This document shows, in pieces, positions 8,295-15,854 of a DNA stretch of 64,000 nt (positions are counted from its first letter, which is position 1; each line of letters begins with the position of its first letter). Origin of the DNA: Actinobacteria bacterium HGW-Actinobacteria-1 (GTDB lineage Bacteria; Actinomycetota; Coriobacteriia; Anaerosomatales; Anaerosomataceae); contig PHFB01000001.1 of the NCBI GenBank assembly GCA_002841355.1, positions 124,001 through 188,000 on the forward strand, given 5' to 3'. The notes beneath the pieces are model-generated. The model was not told the DNA's origin, did no database searches, and was given only the letters and a program-made list of their open reading frames with translations. The position numbers and the translations under genes were made by a program.

Positions 8295-9939
8295 CGCGGC
8301 GCGCGGCGCTTGCGACCTGTGACACGAACATACCGCGGTCACCGGTGAATGTGACCTCGCTTGGCGTGTGCTGGCGGCGGTATGTCTCGATGATGAACAC
8401 GTCTCGCAACTGCCTTGCGTTCAAGTCGAGTGGCTCCTCGGCCATGCGCGTATCCGAGTAGATGCGGGCGACTGCCCGTTCCAGACGCCCGTTCAGCGTT
8501 CCCGCGGTCACATCATCACGGCTCAGCCGAAGCACACCCCCGAGACGGCCATGGCGGACGAGCACGATGACCACCGCGTCCTCACGGCCTTCAATGATCG
8601 CAACGCCGGGTTCGGCGGTCGACCTACGAACGACTTCGAGTGCCGAGAGCGTCCGGTCGAGTGCACGGACCGCGTCGCGGTGGAGAATCGCCTCTTCGTA
8701 CTGGAGGTCGGCTGCAGCGCGTTCACGCAGGGCCTGGGTCGCGGCCCTGAAGCGCAGCCCACCGCCGTCGAACACGCCGAGAGCCGCTTCGATGCGGCGC
8801 GCGTACTCGGCCGCATCGATCGCACCTTCGCACGGCCGCGGACACCTTCCCGACTCGCCTTCGGCGCATGCTACCGATGTCGGGGTGAGTCTGCGAGCAC
8901 ACCGACGCAGCCCGTAGCGGCTGCGGAGCGCTTCCACGAGTGCCTCGGCGGCCCAGGTGTTGGTGAGTGGACCGATGAGCGTGCCTGACCGCAACCGCCG
9001 TCGCGTCGTCGTGAGCGATGGATACTTGCCCGTGCCGCCAACGCGGATGTAGACGACCGAACGGCCGCGCTGTTGATCCCGGTTGAATCGGGGCTGGTAG
9101 CGGGTGATGAGTCGGCTCTCAATGAGAAGCGCGTCAAGATCCGACGCGCAGGCGAAATGGCCGACAGATGCTGCTTCCGATGCAGGGTGTGGCCGGTCAA
9201 GATCGCTTGGTCCGTAGAAGTAGCCGCGTACGCGCATGCGGAGATTCTTCGCCCTGCCGATATAGACGACCTTGCCTTCGGCGTCGCGGAAGAAGTACAC
9301 GCCCGGTCCATCAGGAAGATGCGTTGCCAGCACAAGTTTGCTCGCGAGCATCCCCTGTCGGGCAAGTCCGCAGAACCGGGCAACGTCCTCCGCAGTCGCC
9401 ATGCCGCGTTGCACGAGCTCAGGCAGCATGCGCTGCAGGATCTGTGCGGTGGCAAGGGCGTCTGCAGAGGCGCGATGGTTCGGCACCGCTTCGACATCGT
9501 AGAATGCGGCCAACACGCGCAGGTTATGCCTGTCGAGTTCGGGGTGCAGGCGACGGGCGAGCGTGAGGGTGTCGAGTACGGGTCGCTTGAACGACGTTCC
9601 CCACGTGCGCTCGGCCTCGAAATCGAGGAAGCCCATATCGAAGCGATGGTTGTGGGCGACTAGAACCGCGTCACCAACGAAATCCCTGAACTGCTCCATG
9701 ACTGAAGGGACCGAGGGGGCGTTCGCGACCATCGCATCGTCGATACCGGTCAGGAACTGGATAGCCTGAGGAATCGCCTCGTTCGGTCGAACGAGGGTCT
9801 CAAAGCGGTCGACGATAGCGCCAGCTCGCACGAGCACGGCTCCGATTTCGATGATGCCGCTGCTGCCAGGACGACAGCCGGTGGTCTCGATGTCGACGGT
9901 GACGAAGTCGCCGTCGGTGAGCGACGTAGCGCCAAGCAT
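8248..9939 (-). CDS. DEDD exonuclease / GIY-YIG nuclease fusion (DnaQ-UvrC-like)
   Basis: A 563-residue fusion of two nuclease modules. Residues about 10-175 are a DnaQ-type 3'-5' exonuclease (DIETTG, then AHNHRFDMGFLD and NHRASADALATA). Residues about 205-300 are a UvrC-type GIY-YIG domain (GPGVYFFRDAEG, VVYIGRAKNLRMRV), followed by a Cys-containing segment and a UVR-like helix (ADLQYEEAILHRDAVR) near 410. The C-terminal RNase H-like nuclease and HhH domains of full UvrC are missing, as in Cho. The same architecture is known in other actinobacteria (for example Mycobacterium tuberculosis Rv2191). It probably makes an incision in damaged DNA with exonucleolytic trimming; this role is inference. 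GGAAGG precedes ATG 9939. No LexA box is seen upstream. Confidence 0.85.
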   Translation of the reverse strand: MLGATSLTDGDFVTVDIETTGCRPGSSGIIEIGAVLVRAGAIVDRFETLVRPNEAIPQAIQFLTGIDDAMVANAPSVPSVMEQFRDFVGDAVLVAHNHRFDMGFLDFEAERTWGTSFKRPVLDTLTLARRLHPELDRHNLRVLAAFYDVEAVPNHRASADALATAQILQRMLPELVQRGMATAEDVARFCGLARQGMLASKLVLATHLPDGPGVYFFRDAEGKVVYIGRAKNLRMRVRGYFYGPSDLDRPHPASEAASVGHFACASDLDALLIESRLITRYQPRFNRDQQRGRSVVYIRVGGTGKYPSLTTTRRRLRSGTLIGPLTNTWAAEALVEALRSRYGLRRCARRLTPTSVACAEGESGRCPRPCEGAIDAAEYARRIEAALGVFDGGGLRFRAATQALRERAAADLQYEEAILHRDAVRALDRTLSALEVVRRSTAEPGVAIIEGREDAVVIVLVRHGRLGGVLRLSRDDVTAGTLNGRLERAVARIYSDTRMAEEPLDLNARQLRDVFIIETYRRQHTPSEVTFTGDRGMFVSQVASAARRATRVPRKLHAAPSAE

Positions 9940-10103
9940 AGATGCCTTCCGCTAAGGCGGTCGCACGAACACGCCGATGAACAGAATCGTACCATACGAC
10001 GTTTTCGGGGCTCGGGTGTGTTGCTCGTCACCGCGCATGAACGTAGCATGGGGCATATAGAACAAAGTCGCTCGCGCTGTCGGGCGTTGCCAAAGGAGAG
10101 ACT

Positions 10104-11354
10104 ATGTCGTTCTTTGTGATCGGGCGCGGGCGTACGGATGGTCTGCTTCGCCTGCTCGGTCAGGATGTGCACGAGACGCGCGAAGAGGCCGTTCGTGCCG
10201 TTCAGGCACTCGCGATGGCTGGCGCTGTATCGGTCGATGATGTTGACGTCTATATCGCGGACCTCGGCACTGCCGCTCCGGTGATGATCGTTGGGATGCC
10301 TTCACCGTCACAGGTGGAGGAGGCTACTGCCGGCGCTTGGGAGGCCCCGGCGGCTGCGGTTGTACATGACCTTCCGGCAGCGGATCCGGGTGACGTGCTC
10401 CTCGCGGATGCACTGCAGCGGGCCGCTAGTCGCCTGGAATCCGAAGGCATCGTCCCTCCCGAGTCCGTCGGATTCGAAGGGGAGGAGGACGTGTCTCTCG
10501 CCGATGTCGAAGTCACGCTGGAGCCCGTCGAGCCGGAGGCTTTGGATGCGGAGGAGATCGAAACCGCTGAGGAAGAGCCGCTGACTTCCAGTGAGACGTC
10601 GATCTTCGTTGACGATGTCGAGACAGCCGTGAGCGAACTGGTCATCGATGACGAGGCCGCAGGGGCTGCCGAGTACGTTGGCGTCGTTGTCGAGCCGGGA
10701 ATCATCATCGATCAGGAAGAGGTCGCAGAGCCCGAACCTGCGGTCGCAGACGATCTCTCTGCAGTCATCGCATCTCTCGGATCATTGGACTCGGAGCCAT
10801 CCGAGGAGCCCGAGCCTGTGGCTGCCGAGGTTCCGGCCGATGATTCCGGTGATTGGCCCTGGCTGAACGTGGGGGAGGTTGCAGCGGTCGACGTGTCTGA
10901 GGTGCCCATCGAGGTGCCCGAGGTCGAGCTCGAGGCGGAGACGGAGCCTGAGGGCGGTTTCGACGTGCCTGCGGAAGCGGAGCCTGTGGTGGCACCGGTG
11001 CTGGAACCGATCGTCTACGACGATTCCGACACGCTCATCGTCACCCCGGCGATCGAAGACGACTTCACACCGCAGCCGGTCATCATGGGCGACTACTCGG
11101 TTACCTCGGAGGTCGTTGTTCCCGAAGCTCCGAAGCCTGAGGTCGACGGCGACCCAGACGCGGATGCCGCGGGGGCGCTGGCCGATGTTGCGTCCTTGCC
11201 GGAAGTCGCCGAGCCTGCCGCGGTATACGAGCCAGCCGGCGACCTCACGCTGGACGAGTACACCTGCGCCGACTGCGTGTACTCCAACACCTGCCCCAAG
11301 GTGAATCAGACGACACCCGCGGAGTGCGGCGCATTCCAGTGGAAGGCTGTCTAA
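10104..11354 (+). CDS. Acidic protein with Cys-rich C-terminal tail, function unknown
   Basis: A 416-residue protein I cannot assign. Residues 1-65 look folded (MSFFVIGRGRTDGLLRLLGQ, then a VDDVDVYIADLG strand). Residues about 95-380 are low complexity, dominated by Glu, Asp, Val, Pro and Ala, so the region should be disordered and extremely acidic. The last 30 residues form a compact Cys motif: TCADC, then NTC, then ECGAFQWKA, spacing C-x2-C-x5-C-x10-C, suited to zinc or an iron-sulfur cluster. No signal peptide or membrane segment is seen. AAAGGAG precedes ATG 10104. The next gene encodes a metal-chelatase-type ATPase, but a hairpin and a separate predicted promoter lie between, so a shared job in metal handling is only a guess. 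Confidence 0.75.
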   Translation: MSFFVIGRGRTDGLLRLLGQDVHETREEAVRAVQALAMAGAVSVDDVDVYIADLGTAAPVMIVGMPSPSQVEEATAGAWEAPAAAVVHDLPAADPGDVLLADALQRAASRLESEGIVPPESVGFEGEEDVSLADVEVTLEPVEPEALDAEEIETAEEEPLTSSETSIFVDDVETAVSELVIDDEAAGAAEYVGVVVEPGIIIDQEEVAEPEPAVADDLSAVIASLGSLDSEPSEEPEPVAAEVPADDSGDWPWLNVGEVAAVDVSEVPIEVPEVELEAETEPEGGFDVPAEAEPVVAPVLEPIVYDDSDTLIVTPAIEDDFTPQPVIMGDYSVTSEVVVPEAPKPEVDGDPDADAAGALADVASLPEVAEPAAVYEPAGDLTLDEYTCADCVYSNTCPKVNQTTPAECGAFQWKAV

Positions 11355-11367
11355 CCACAAAATATTG

Positions 11368-11397
11368 GTGACAGAGCCAGCCTGCCTACCATATAGT
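11368..11397 (+). promoter_or_regulatory. Putative promoter of the AAA+/VWA gene
   Basis: GTGACA (11368-11373) and TATAGT (11392-11397) are separated by 18 bases. The -10 lies in the loop of the perfect inverted repeat 11379-11408, so a protein bound to that repeat would cover the promoter. The -35 is a weak match. Confidence 0.4.
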
Positions 11398-11408
11398 GTA
11401 GGCAGGCT
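11379..11408. repeat. Perfect 11-bp palindrome flanking the predicted -10
   Basis: AGCCTGCCTAC (11379-11389) is exactly complementary to GTAGGCAGGCT (11398-11408) across an 8-base spacer containing TATAGT. It ends 23 bases before the GTG start of the AAA+/VWA gene. It may be an operator, or, if read as RNA, a terminator-like hairpin for the gene upstream followed by a short GTTTCC tail. Confidence 0.7.
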
Positions 11409-11431
11409 GTTTCCGTCTCCAGGGGGCGAGC

Positions 11432-13396
11432 GTGTCACTCGAGCGCCATACATTCCCCTTCAGTGCTATCGTCGGTCAGGAAGTCCTCAAGACCGCCTTG
11501 CTGATCAACGCCGTCGATCCACGCGTAGGCGGTGTGCTGATTCGCGGCCAGAAGGGGACAGCCAAGTCCACTGCAGTCCGCGCGCTTGCAGACATCCTCC
11601 CGGAGATCTCGGTTGTAGAAGGATGCGCGTACGGCTGCGATCCCAATGATCCCCGAGCACTCTGCGCGGCATGCGCGGCGAGAGACTCGCTTCCTGCTGT
11701 GCGTCGCCGGCCCCGTTTGGTAGACCTGCCGGTCTCGGCAACCGAGGATAGGCTCGTTGGAACGCTCGACTTGGAGCACGCTCTCAAGAGCGGCGAGCGG
11801 CGCTATGAGCCGGGGCTGCTTGCCGAGGCCAACCGCGGCATCCTGTATGTGGACGAGGTCAATCTTCTCGACGACCACCTGGTGGACGCGCTGCTCGACG
11901 CGGCGGCAAGCGGTGTCAACGTCGTTGAGCGCGAAGGTGTGCGGCATACGCACCCGGCACGGTTCCTCCTCGTCGGCACCATGAACCCCGAGGAGGGGGA
12001 GCTGCGGCCGCAGTTGCTCGATCGCTTCGGGCTTTGCGTGGACATCGAGGGCATCGATGACCCCGCCGAGCGGGTCGAGGTCATGCGTCGGCGACGCTCC
12101 TTCGAAGACGATCCCACTGGATTCTCCAGGCGCTTCAGCGCTGACGGCAAGGCGCTTGTCCGTCGTATCGAGAAAGCACAGCGTTTGCTGGCCGACGTGG
12201 AACTGGATGACGACCTGCTCTTCCTGATAGCGTCGGTGTGCTCGTCGATCGGCGTTGACGGTCACCGTGCGGATCTGGTGATGGCGCGAGCCGCCGCCGC
12301 GTACGCGCTGCTCGAAGGACGCCGGGAGGTCACGCCTGCCCATATCCGGGCTGTCGCCCCGATGGTCCTCGCGCACAGGATGCGCCGGACTCCATTCGAT
12401 GAAGAGTCGTATTCGCAGGACCGGCTCGAGAGCGCGCTGTCTGCGTCTGGTGCTGGCGCAGATGACGGTATCCAGGATGGCGCTCCGGCGCCGCGTGAGG
12501 GCGATGGCGACGGCGAAGCTGCCATGCTGGGCATGCGCCTTTCCGTGGACCAAACGGGCTCTTCAGCGGCGCCTGAGGACGTGCCGTCGCGATTGTCCCT
12601 CGAGATCGACCGCGTTCGCCGCTCGTACGGCGGGAAGCGTCAGGAGACGACGTCCAACGACCGCAGCGGCCGCTATGTGCGCGCTGAGCCGCTACGCCCC
12701 GGGGCACAGCCGGACATCGCGTTCGATGCTACGATTCGAGCCGCCGCGCCATACCAGGCGCTGCGCGAGAGCGATATGGCCATAGCAGTCGAGCCGTCCG
12801 ACCTGAGGAACAAAGTTCGCAAGCGCCGCGTCGGTGCGTCGATCGTGTTCTGCGTCGACGCAAGCGGGTCGATGGGCGCGTCCAACCGGATGGAGGCAGC
12901 GAAGTCCGCGGTCCTCGATCTGTTGGTTGACGCCTATCAGCGCCGAGATCGCGTGGGCCTTGTCGCGTTCCGTGGCGATTCGGCGGAAGTGGTGCTCGCT
13001 CCAACAGCGAGTGTGGAGCTTGCGCAGTTGAAGCTGCGCTCGCTGCCCACAGGCGGCGCCACGCCACTCGCACACGGGCTTGTGTCGGCACTGCAGCTGC
13101 TTGAGACCGAGTCACGCCGCAACGACGACGTCATCCCATGGCTCGTCCTGGTCACTGACGGTCGCGGCAACGTCGGGATCAACGGCGGCCTTGGCAGCGA
13201 AGACGCGATCACTGCAGCGGCGCGCATCCGTGACGCACGCATAAACACCATCGTCATCGACACCACTGGAGTACCCGGCGGTGGATCTGCGGCGCGCGAC
13301 ATCGCGCGCACGGCCGGCGGGGAGTATGTCCGACTTGCAGCGCTTGACGCGCCCACGCTCACCGAGACGGTTCGGGAGCGTGTTTGGAGCGCGTAG
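11432..13396 (+). CDS. Fused AAA+ / VWA metal-chelatase-type protein (ChlI-ChlD like)
   Basis: A 654-residue fusion of the ATPase (I) and VWA (D) subunits of magnesium or cobalt chelatases. The AAA+ module has Walker A GQKGTAKST (39-47), a Cys cluster (C65, C69, C78, C81) that is typical of this subfamily, Walker B ILYVDEVNLLDD and sensor GTMNPEEGELRPQLLDRF. A polar linker precedes the VWA domain, whose metal site DASGSMG lies near 475. Such proteins energise insertion of a metal into a tetrapyrrole together with a large CobN/ChlH subunit; none is encoded in this window, so the substrate is open. GTG 11432 follows a GGGGGCGAG sequence. The stop is about 6 bases from the 3' end of the convergent rnpB. 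Confidence 0.85.
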   Translation: MSLERHTFPFSAIVGQEVLKTALLINAVDPRVGGVLIRGQKGTAKSTAVRALADILPEISVVEGCAYGCDPNDPRALCAACAARDSLPAVRRRPRLVDLPVSATEDRLVGTLDLEHALKSGERRYEPGLLAEANRGILYVDEVNLLDDHLVDALLDAAASGVNVVEREGVRHTHPARFLLVGTMNPEEGELRPQLLDRFGLCVDIEGIDDPAERVEVMRRRRSFEDDPTGFSRRFSADGKALVRRIEKAQRLLADVELDDDLLFLIASVCSSIGVDGHRADLVMARAAAAYALLEGRREVTPAHIRAVAPMVLAHRMRRTPFDEESYSQDRLESALSASGAGADDGIQDGAPAPREGDGDGEAAMLGMRLSVDQTGSSAAPEDVPSRLSLEIDRVRRSYGGKRQETTSNDRSGRYVRAEPLRPGAQPDIAFDATIRAAAPYQALRESDMAIAVEPSDLRNKVRKRRVGASIVFCVDASGSMGASNRMEAAKSAVLDLLVDAYQRRDRVGLVAFRGDSAEVVLAPTASVELAQLKLRSLPTGGATPLAHGLVSALQLLETESRRNDDVIPWLVLVTDGRGNVGINGGLGSEDAITAAARIRDARINTIVIDTTGVPGGGSAARDIARTAGGEYVRLAALDAPTLTETVRERVWSA

Positions 13397-13401
13397 CGCG
13401 G

Positions 13402-13746
13402 TGGAGTGGGCCTGTAAGCCGGATTCTGTAGTAGACGACCATCTATCTGGGACCGTCGTCGCCGACGGCCTCACGCGGGCATACCCGAGCGCCGGCCGGG
13501 CCAGCCTTAATCGCTCCTATTTGCCCTTGCTCCGGGTGGGGTTTGCCAAGCCGCCACGTTACCGTGACGCTGGTGCGCTCTTACCGCACCGTTTCAGCTT
13601 TTCCTCCGCCGAGGCGGGGGAGTTTTCTTTTCTGTGGCACTTTCCGTCGCGTCGCCGCGCCCTGCTGTTAGCAGGCACCCTGCCCATCGGAGTCCGGACT
13701 TTCCTCACGCTCTTGCGAACGCGCGGCCGTCCGGCCCACTCCACCG
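13402..13746 (-). ncRNA. rnpB: RNase P RNA, bacterial type A
   Basis: The catalytic RNA of RNase P, which cuts 5' leaders from tRNA precursors. Reading the minus strand, the gene begins GAGTGGGCCGGACGGCCGCG and soon shows the hallmark GAGGAAAGTCCGGACTCC; it ends GGCTTACAGGCCCACTCC, whose last bases pair with the first bases to close helix P1. The length of about 345 bases is normal. A -10 like TACAAT on the minus strand (plus-strand 13753-13758) lies 7 bases upstream, fitting the inferred 5' end. It fills the space between the AAA+/VWA gene and glnS. End positions are good to a few bases. Confidence 0.93.
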
Positions 13747-13792
13747 GCGCCTATTGTAGCAGGTCAGCCGATACGTTCGTCGTGACAGCGAC

Positions 13793-15484
13793 CTAGCTGC
13801 CAGCCTGTGCCTTCACCTTGGCCCATGAGTCCTTCAGTGTGAGCGTCCGGTTGAAGACCAGGGCCCCAGCGGCAGACTCGGGGTCGGGGCAGAAGTAGCC
13901 GAGGCGTTCGAACTGGACGGTCTCGCCCACCGGAGCCTCGCTCAGTGCAGGCTCGACCAGGCATCCGCGCAAAACGGTCTCGGACTCCGGGTTCAGGTCC
14001 TCGAAGAGATCGCGACCCTCGGAACCCGGGAACGGGCTGGCGAAGAGGTGGTCGTAGAGCCGGACCTCGGCAGGGATCGCGTGTGCCGCTGAAAGCCAGT
14101 GCAGCGTCGCCTTGGGCCTGCGGCCGTCAGGTGTGCTTCCACCGCGTGAGTCCGGGTCGTAGGTGCACCTCAGCTCGACGATGTTGCCTTCAGCGTCTTT
14201 GATGACGTCAGTGCAGGTAACGAAGTACGCCGAGCGGAGGCGCACTTCTCGGCCAGGAGCAAGCCGGAAGAACTTCTTGGGGGGATCCTCCATGAAGTCG
14301 TCACGCTCGATCCAGAGTTCACGAGAGAAGGGTACCTTGCGGCTTCCCGCGGCTTCGTCCTCCGGGTTGTTCGTTACGTCCATCTCTTCGACCTGATCCG
14401 CGGGGTAGTTCTCGATGACCAGTTTGAGCGGATCGAGAACGGCAAAGCGTCGAAGCGCCGTACGGTTGAGAACGTCACGAACCGCATGCTCAAGCATCTC
14501 GATCTCGACGACGCTGTCAGCTCGGGCGACACCTATCATCGCAGCGAAGTCCCGCATACCCTCGGCGGGGAAGCCGCGCCGTCGGATACCCGACAGGGTT
14601 GGCATGCGCGGATCATCCCAGCCGCGGACGAATCCCTCCTTGACCAGCTTGAGTAGCACGCGCTTCGAGAGAACCGTATGCGTCAGGTTGAGCCGGGCGA
14701 ACTCGTACTGGTGCGGCGTCGAGGGCACCGGCAGGTTCTCGATGAACCAGTCGTAGAGCGGCCGGTGATCCTGGAACTCCAGCGTGCAGATGGAGTGCGT
14801 GATTCCCTCGATAGCATCCGACTGCCCGTGGGCGAAGTCGTACGACGGGTAGATCGACCACGCATCCCCGGTGCGGGGGTGCGTGGCATGCACGATCCGG
14901 TACAGGACCGGGTCGCGGAAGTTGATGTTTCCGGATGCCATATCAATCTTGGCGCGAAGAACGCGGGAACCGTTCTCGAACTCACCGGCGCGCATCCGCT
15001 CGAACAGATCGAGGTTCTCCTCGATCGAACGGGTACGCCACGGGCTCTCTTTGCCCGGCTCGGTGAGGGTGCCCCGGAACTCGCGGGTCTCCTCGGCAGA
15101 GAGATCATCGACGTACGCTTTGCCTTCGCGGATGAGGTAGACGGCCCACTCGTAGAGCTGCTCGAAGTAGTCGGAGGCGTAGTAGAGGTGTTCGCCCCAG
15201 TCGAAGCCGAGCCAACGGACGTCCTCCATGATGGAGTCGATGTACTCCTGCTCTTCCTTCACCGGATTGGTGTCATCGAAGCGGAGATGACAACGACCGC
15301 CGAACTCGGCTGCGATGCCGAAGTTGAGACAGATCGACTTCGCGTGCCCGATGTGGAGGTAGCCGTTCGGCTCAGGCGGGAACCGCGTCACGACTCCGCC
15401 GATTCGACCGTCGCGCAGGTCTGCGGCAACGATGTCTCGGATGAAATCGCTCTTCTCAGGTGTTGGTGCAGAATGTGTGTCCAT
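13793..15484 (-). CDS. glnS: Glutaminyl-tRNA synthetase
   Basis: Class I synthetase that attaches glutamine to tRNA-Gln, 563 residues, close to the E. coli length. The HIGH signature is [15 protein letters not shown] (residues 36-50) and the KMSKS loop appears as VLSKR near 270, both characteristic of GlnRS rather than GluRS (the start FPPEPNG is diagnostic). The C-terminal beta-barrel anticodon domains are complete (ends [11 protein letters not shown]). Start at 15484 ([11 protein letters not shown]) is preferred; ATG 15502 would add six residues and cannot be excluded. Most actinobacteria make Gln-tRNA through GatCAB and lack GlnRS, so this gene suggests direct charging and possibly acquisition by transfer. 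A strong terminator separates it from the tRNA genes upstream. Confidence 0.94.
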   Translation of the reverse strand: MDTHSAPTPEKSDFIRDIVAADLRDGRIGGVVTRFPPEPNGYLHIGHAKSICLNFGIAAEFGGRCHLRFDDTNPVKEEQEYIDSIMEDVRWLGFDWGEHLYYASDYFEQLYEWAVYLIREGKAYVDDLSAEETREFRGTLTEPGKESPWRTRSIEENLDLFERMRAGEFENGSRVLRAKIDMASGNINFRDPVLYRIVHATHPRTGDAWSIYPSYDFAHGQSDAIEGITHSICTLEFQDHRPLYDWFIENLPVPSTPHQYEFARLNLTHTVLSKRVLLKLVKEGFVRGWDDPRMPTLSGIRRRGFPAEGMRDFAAMIGVARADSVVEIEMLEHAVRDVLNRTALRRFAVLDPLKLVIENYPADQVEEMDVTNNPEDEAAGSRKVPFSRELWIERDDFMEDPPKKFFRLAPGREVRLRSAYFVTCTDVIKDAEGNIVELRCTYDPDSRGGSTPDGRRPKATLHWLSAAHAIPAEVRLYDHLFASPFPGSEGRDLFEDLNPESETVLRGCLVEPALSEAPVGETVQFERLGYFCPDPESAAGALVFNRTLTLKDSWAKVKAQAGS

Positions 15485-15581
15485 GGTCGCCGAGGATAGC
15501 ATACCGAGGCGGTCGACGTGGATAGCGTGATGGCGGATGTTACGCCCGGCGCGGGCCTCCGTCGCCGAAAGGGAAAGAGAA

Positions 15582-15614
15582 ACGGCCCCATCGCGTTTCC
15601 GCTGATGGGGCCGT
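15582..15614 (-). terminator. Intrinsic terminator downstream of tRNA-Glu
   Basis: On the minus strand ACGGCCCCATC pairs perfectly with GATGGGGCCGT over 11 bp, followed by the T-rich TTTCTCTTTCCC. It ends the tRNA-Gln/tRNA-Glu transcript before glnS. Confidence 0.85.
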
Positions 15615-15623
15615 GCACGAGAC

Positions 15624-15699
15624 TGGTAGCCCGTACGGGATTCGAACCCGTGATCTCCGCCTTGAGAGGGCGGTGTCCTAACCGCTAGACGAACGGGCC
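15624..15699 (-). tRNA. tRNA-Glu (anticodon CUC)
   Basis: A 76-base tRNA with CCA encoded. The anticodon stem CCGCC/GGCGG encloses loop CTCTCAA, giving anticodon CTC. The T loop is GGTTCGAATCC. The acceptor stem GGCCCGT/ACGGGCT leaves a G1-U72 wobble and A73, as I recall for actinobacterial tRNA-Glu. It follows tRNA-Gln by five bases in the same transcript. Confidence 0.95.
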
Positions 15700-15704
15700 A
15701 TGCT

Positions 15705-15780
15705 TGGCTGGGGTACTAGGGCTCGAACCTAGACTCTTCGGAACCAGAATCCGACGTGTTGCCAGTTACACCATACCCCA
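15705..15780 (-). tRNA. tRNA-Gln (anticodon CUG)
   Basis: A 76-base tRNA with CCA encoded. Acceptor stem TGGGGTA/TACCCCA, anticodon stem TCGGA/TCCGA with loop TTCTGGT, anticodon CTG. It is the first gene after a strong promoter and lies between gltX and glnS, the two enzymes that could act on it. Confidence 0.95.
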
Positions 15781-15815
15781 GTACATACCGTGCGCCGCAT
15801 CGGGCGCGAGTAGGT

Positions 15816-15844
15816 ATGCTACCTGCGGCTCAAACAGGTGTCAA
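15816..15844 (-). promoter_or_regulatory. Promoter of the tRNA-Gln/tRNA-Glu operon
   Basis: On the minus strand a consensus TTGACA (plus-strand 15839-15844) and TAGCAT (15816-15821) are separated by 17 bases. The predicted start lies about 29 bases upstream of the mature tRNA-Gln 5' end. It begins 11 bases after the gltX stop codon, so the tRNAs have their own strong promoter. Confidence 0.8.
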
Positions 15845-15854
15845 CCCGCTTGGG

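Noticed and set aside
8320-8335. Half LexA site (ACGAACATAC) inside the 3' end of the DnaQ-UvrC gene
   Set aside because: Only one half-site is present and there is no promoter or gene start near.
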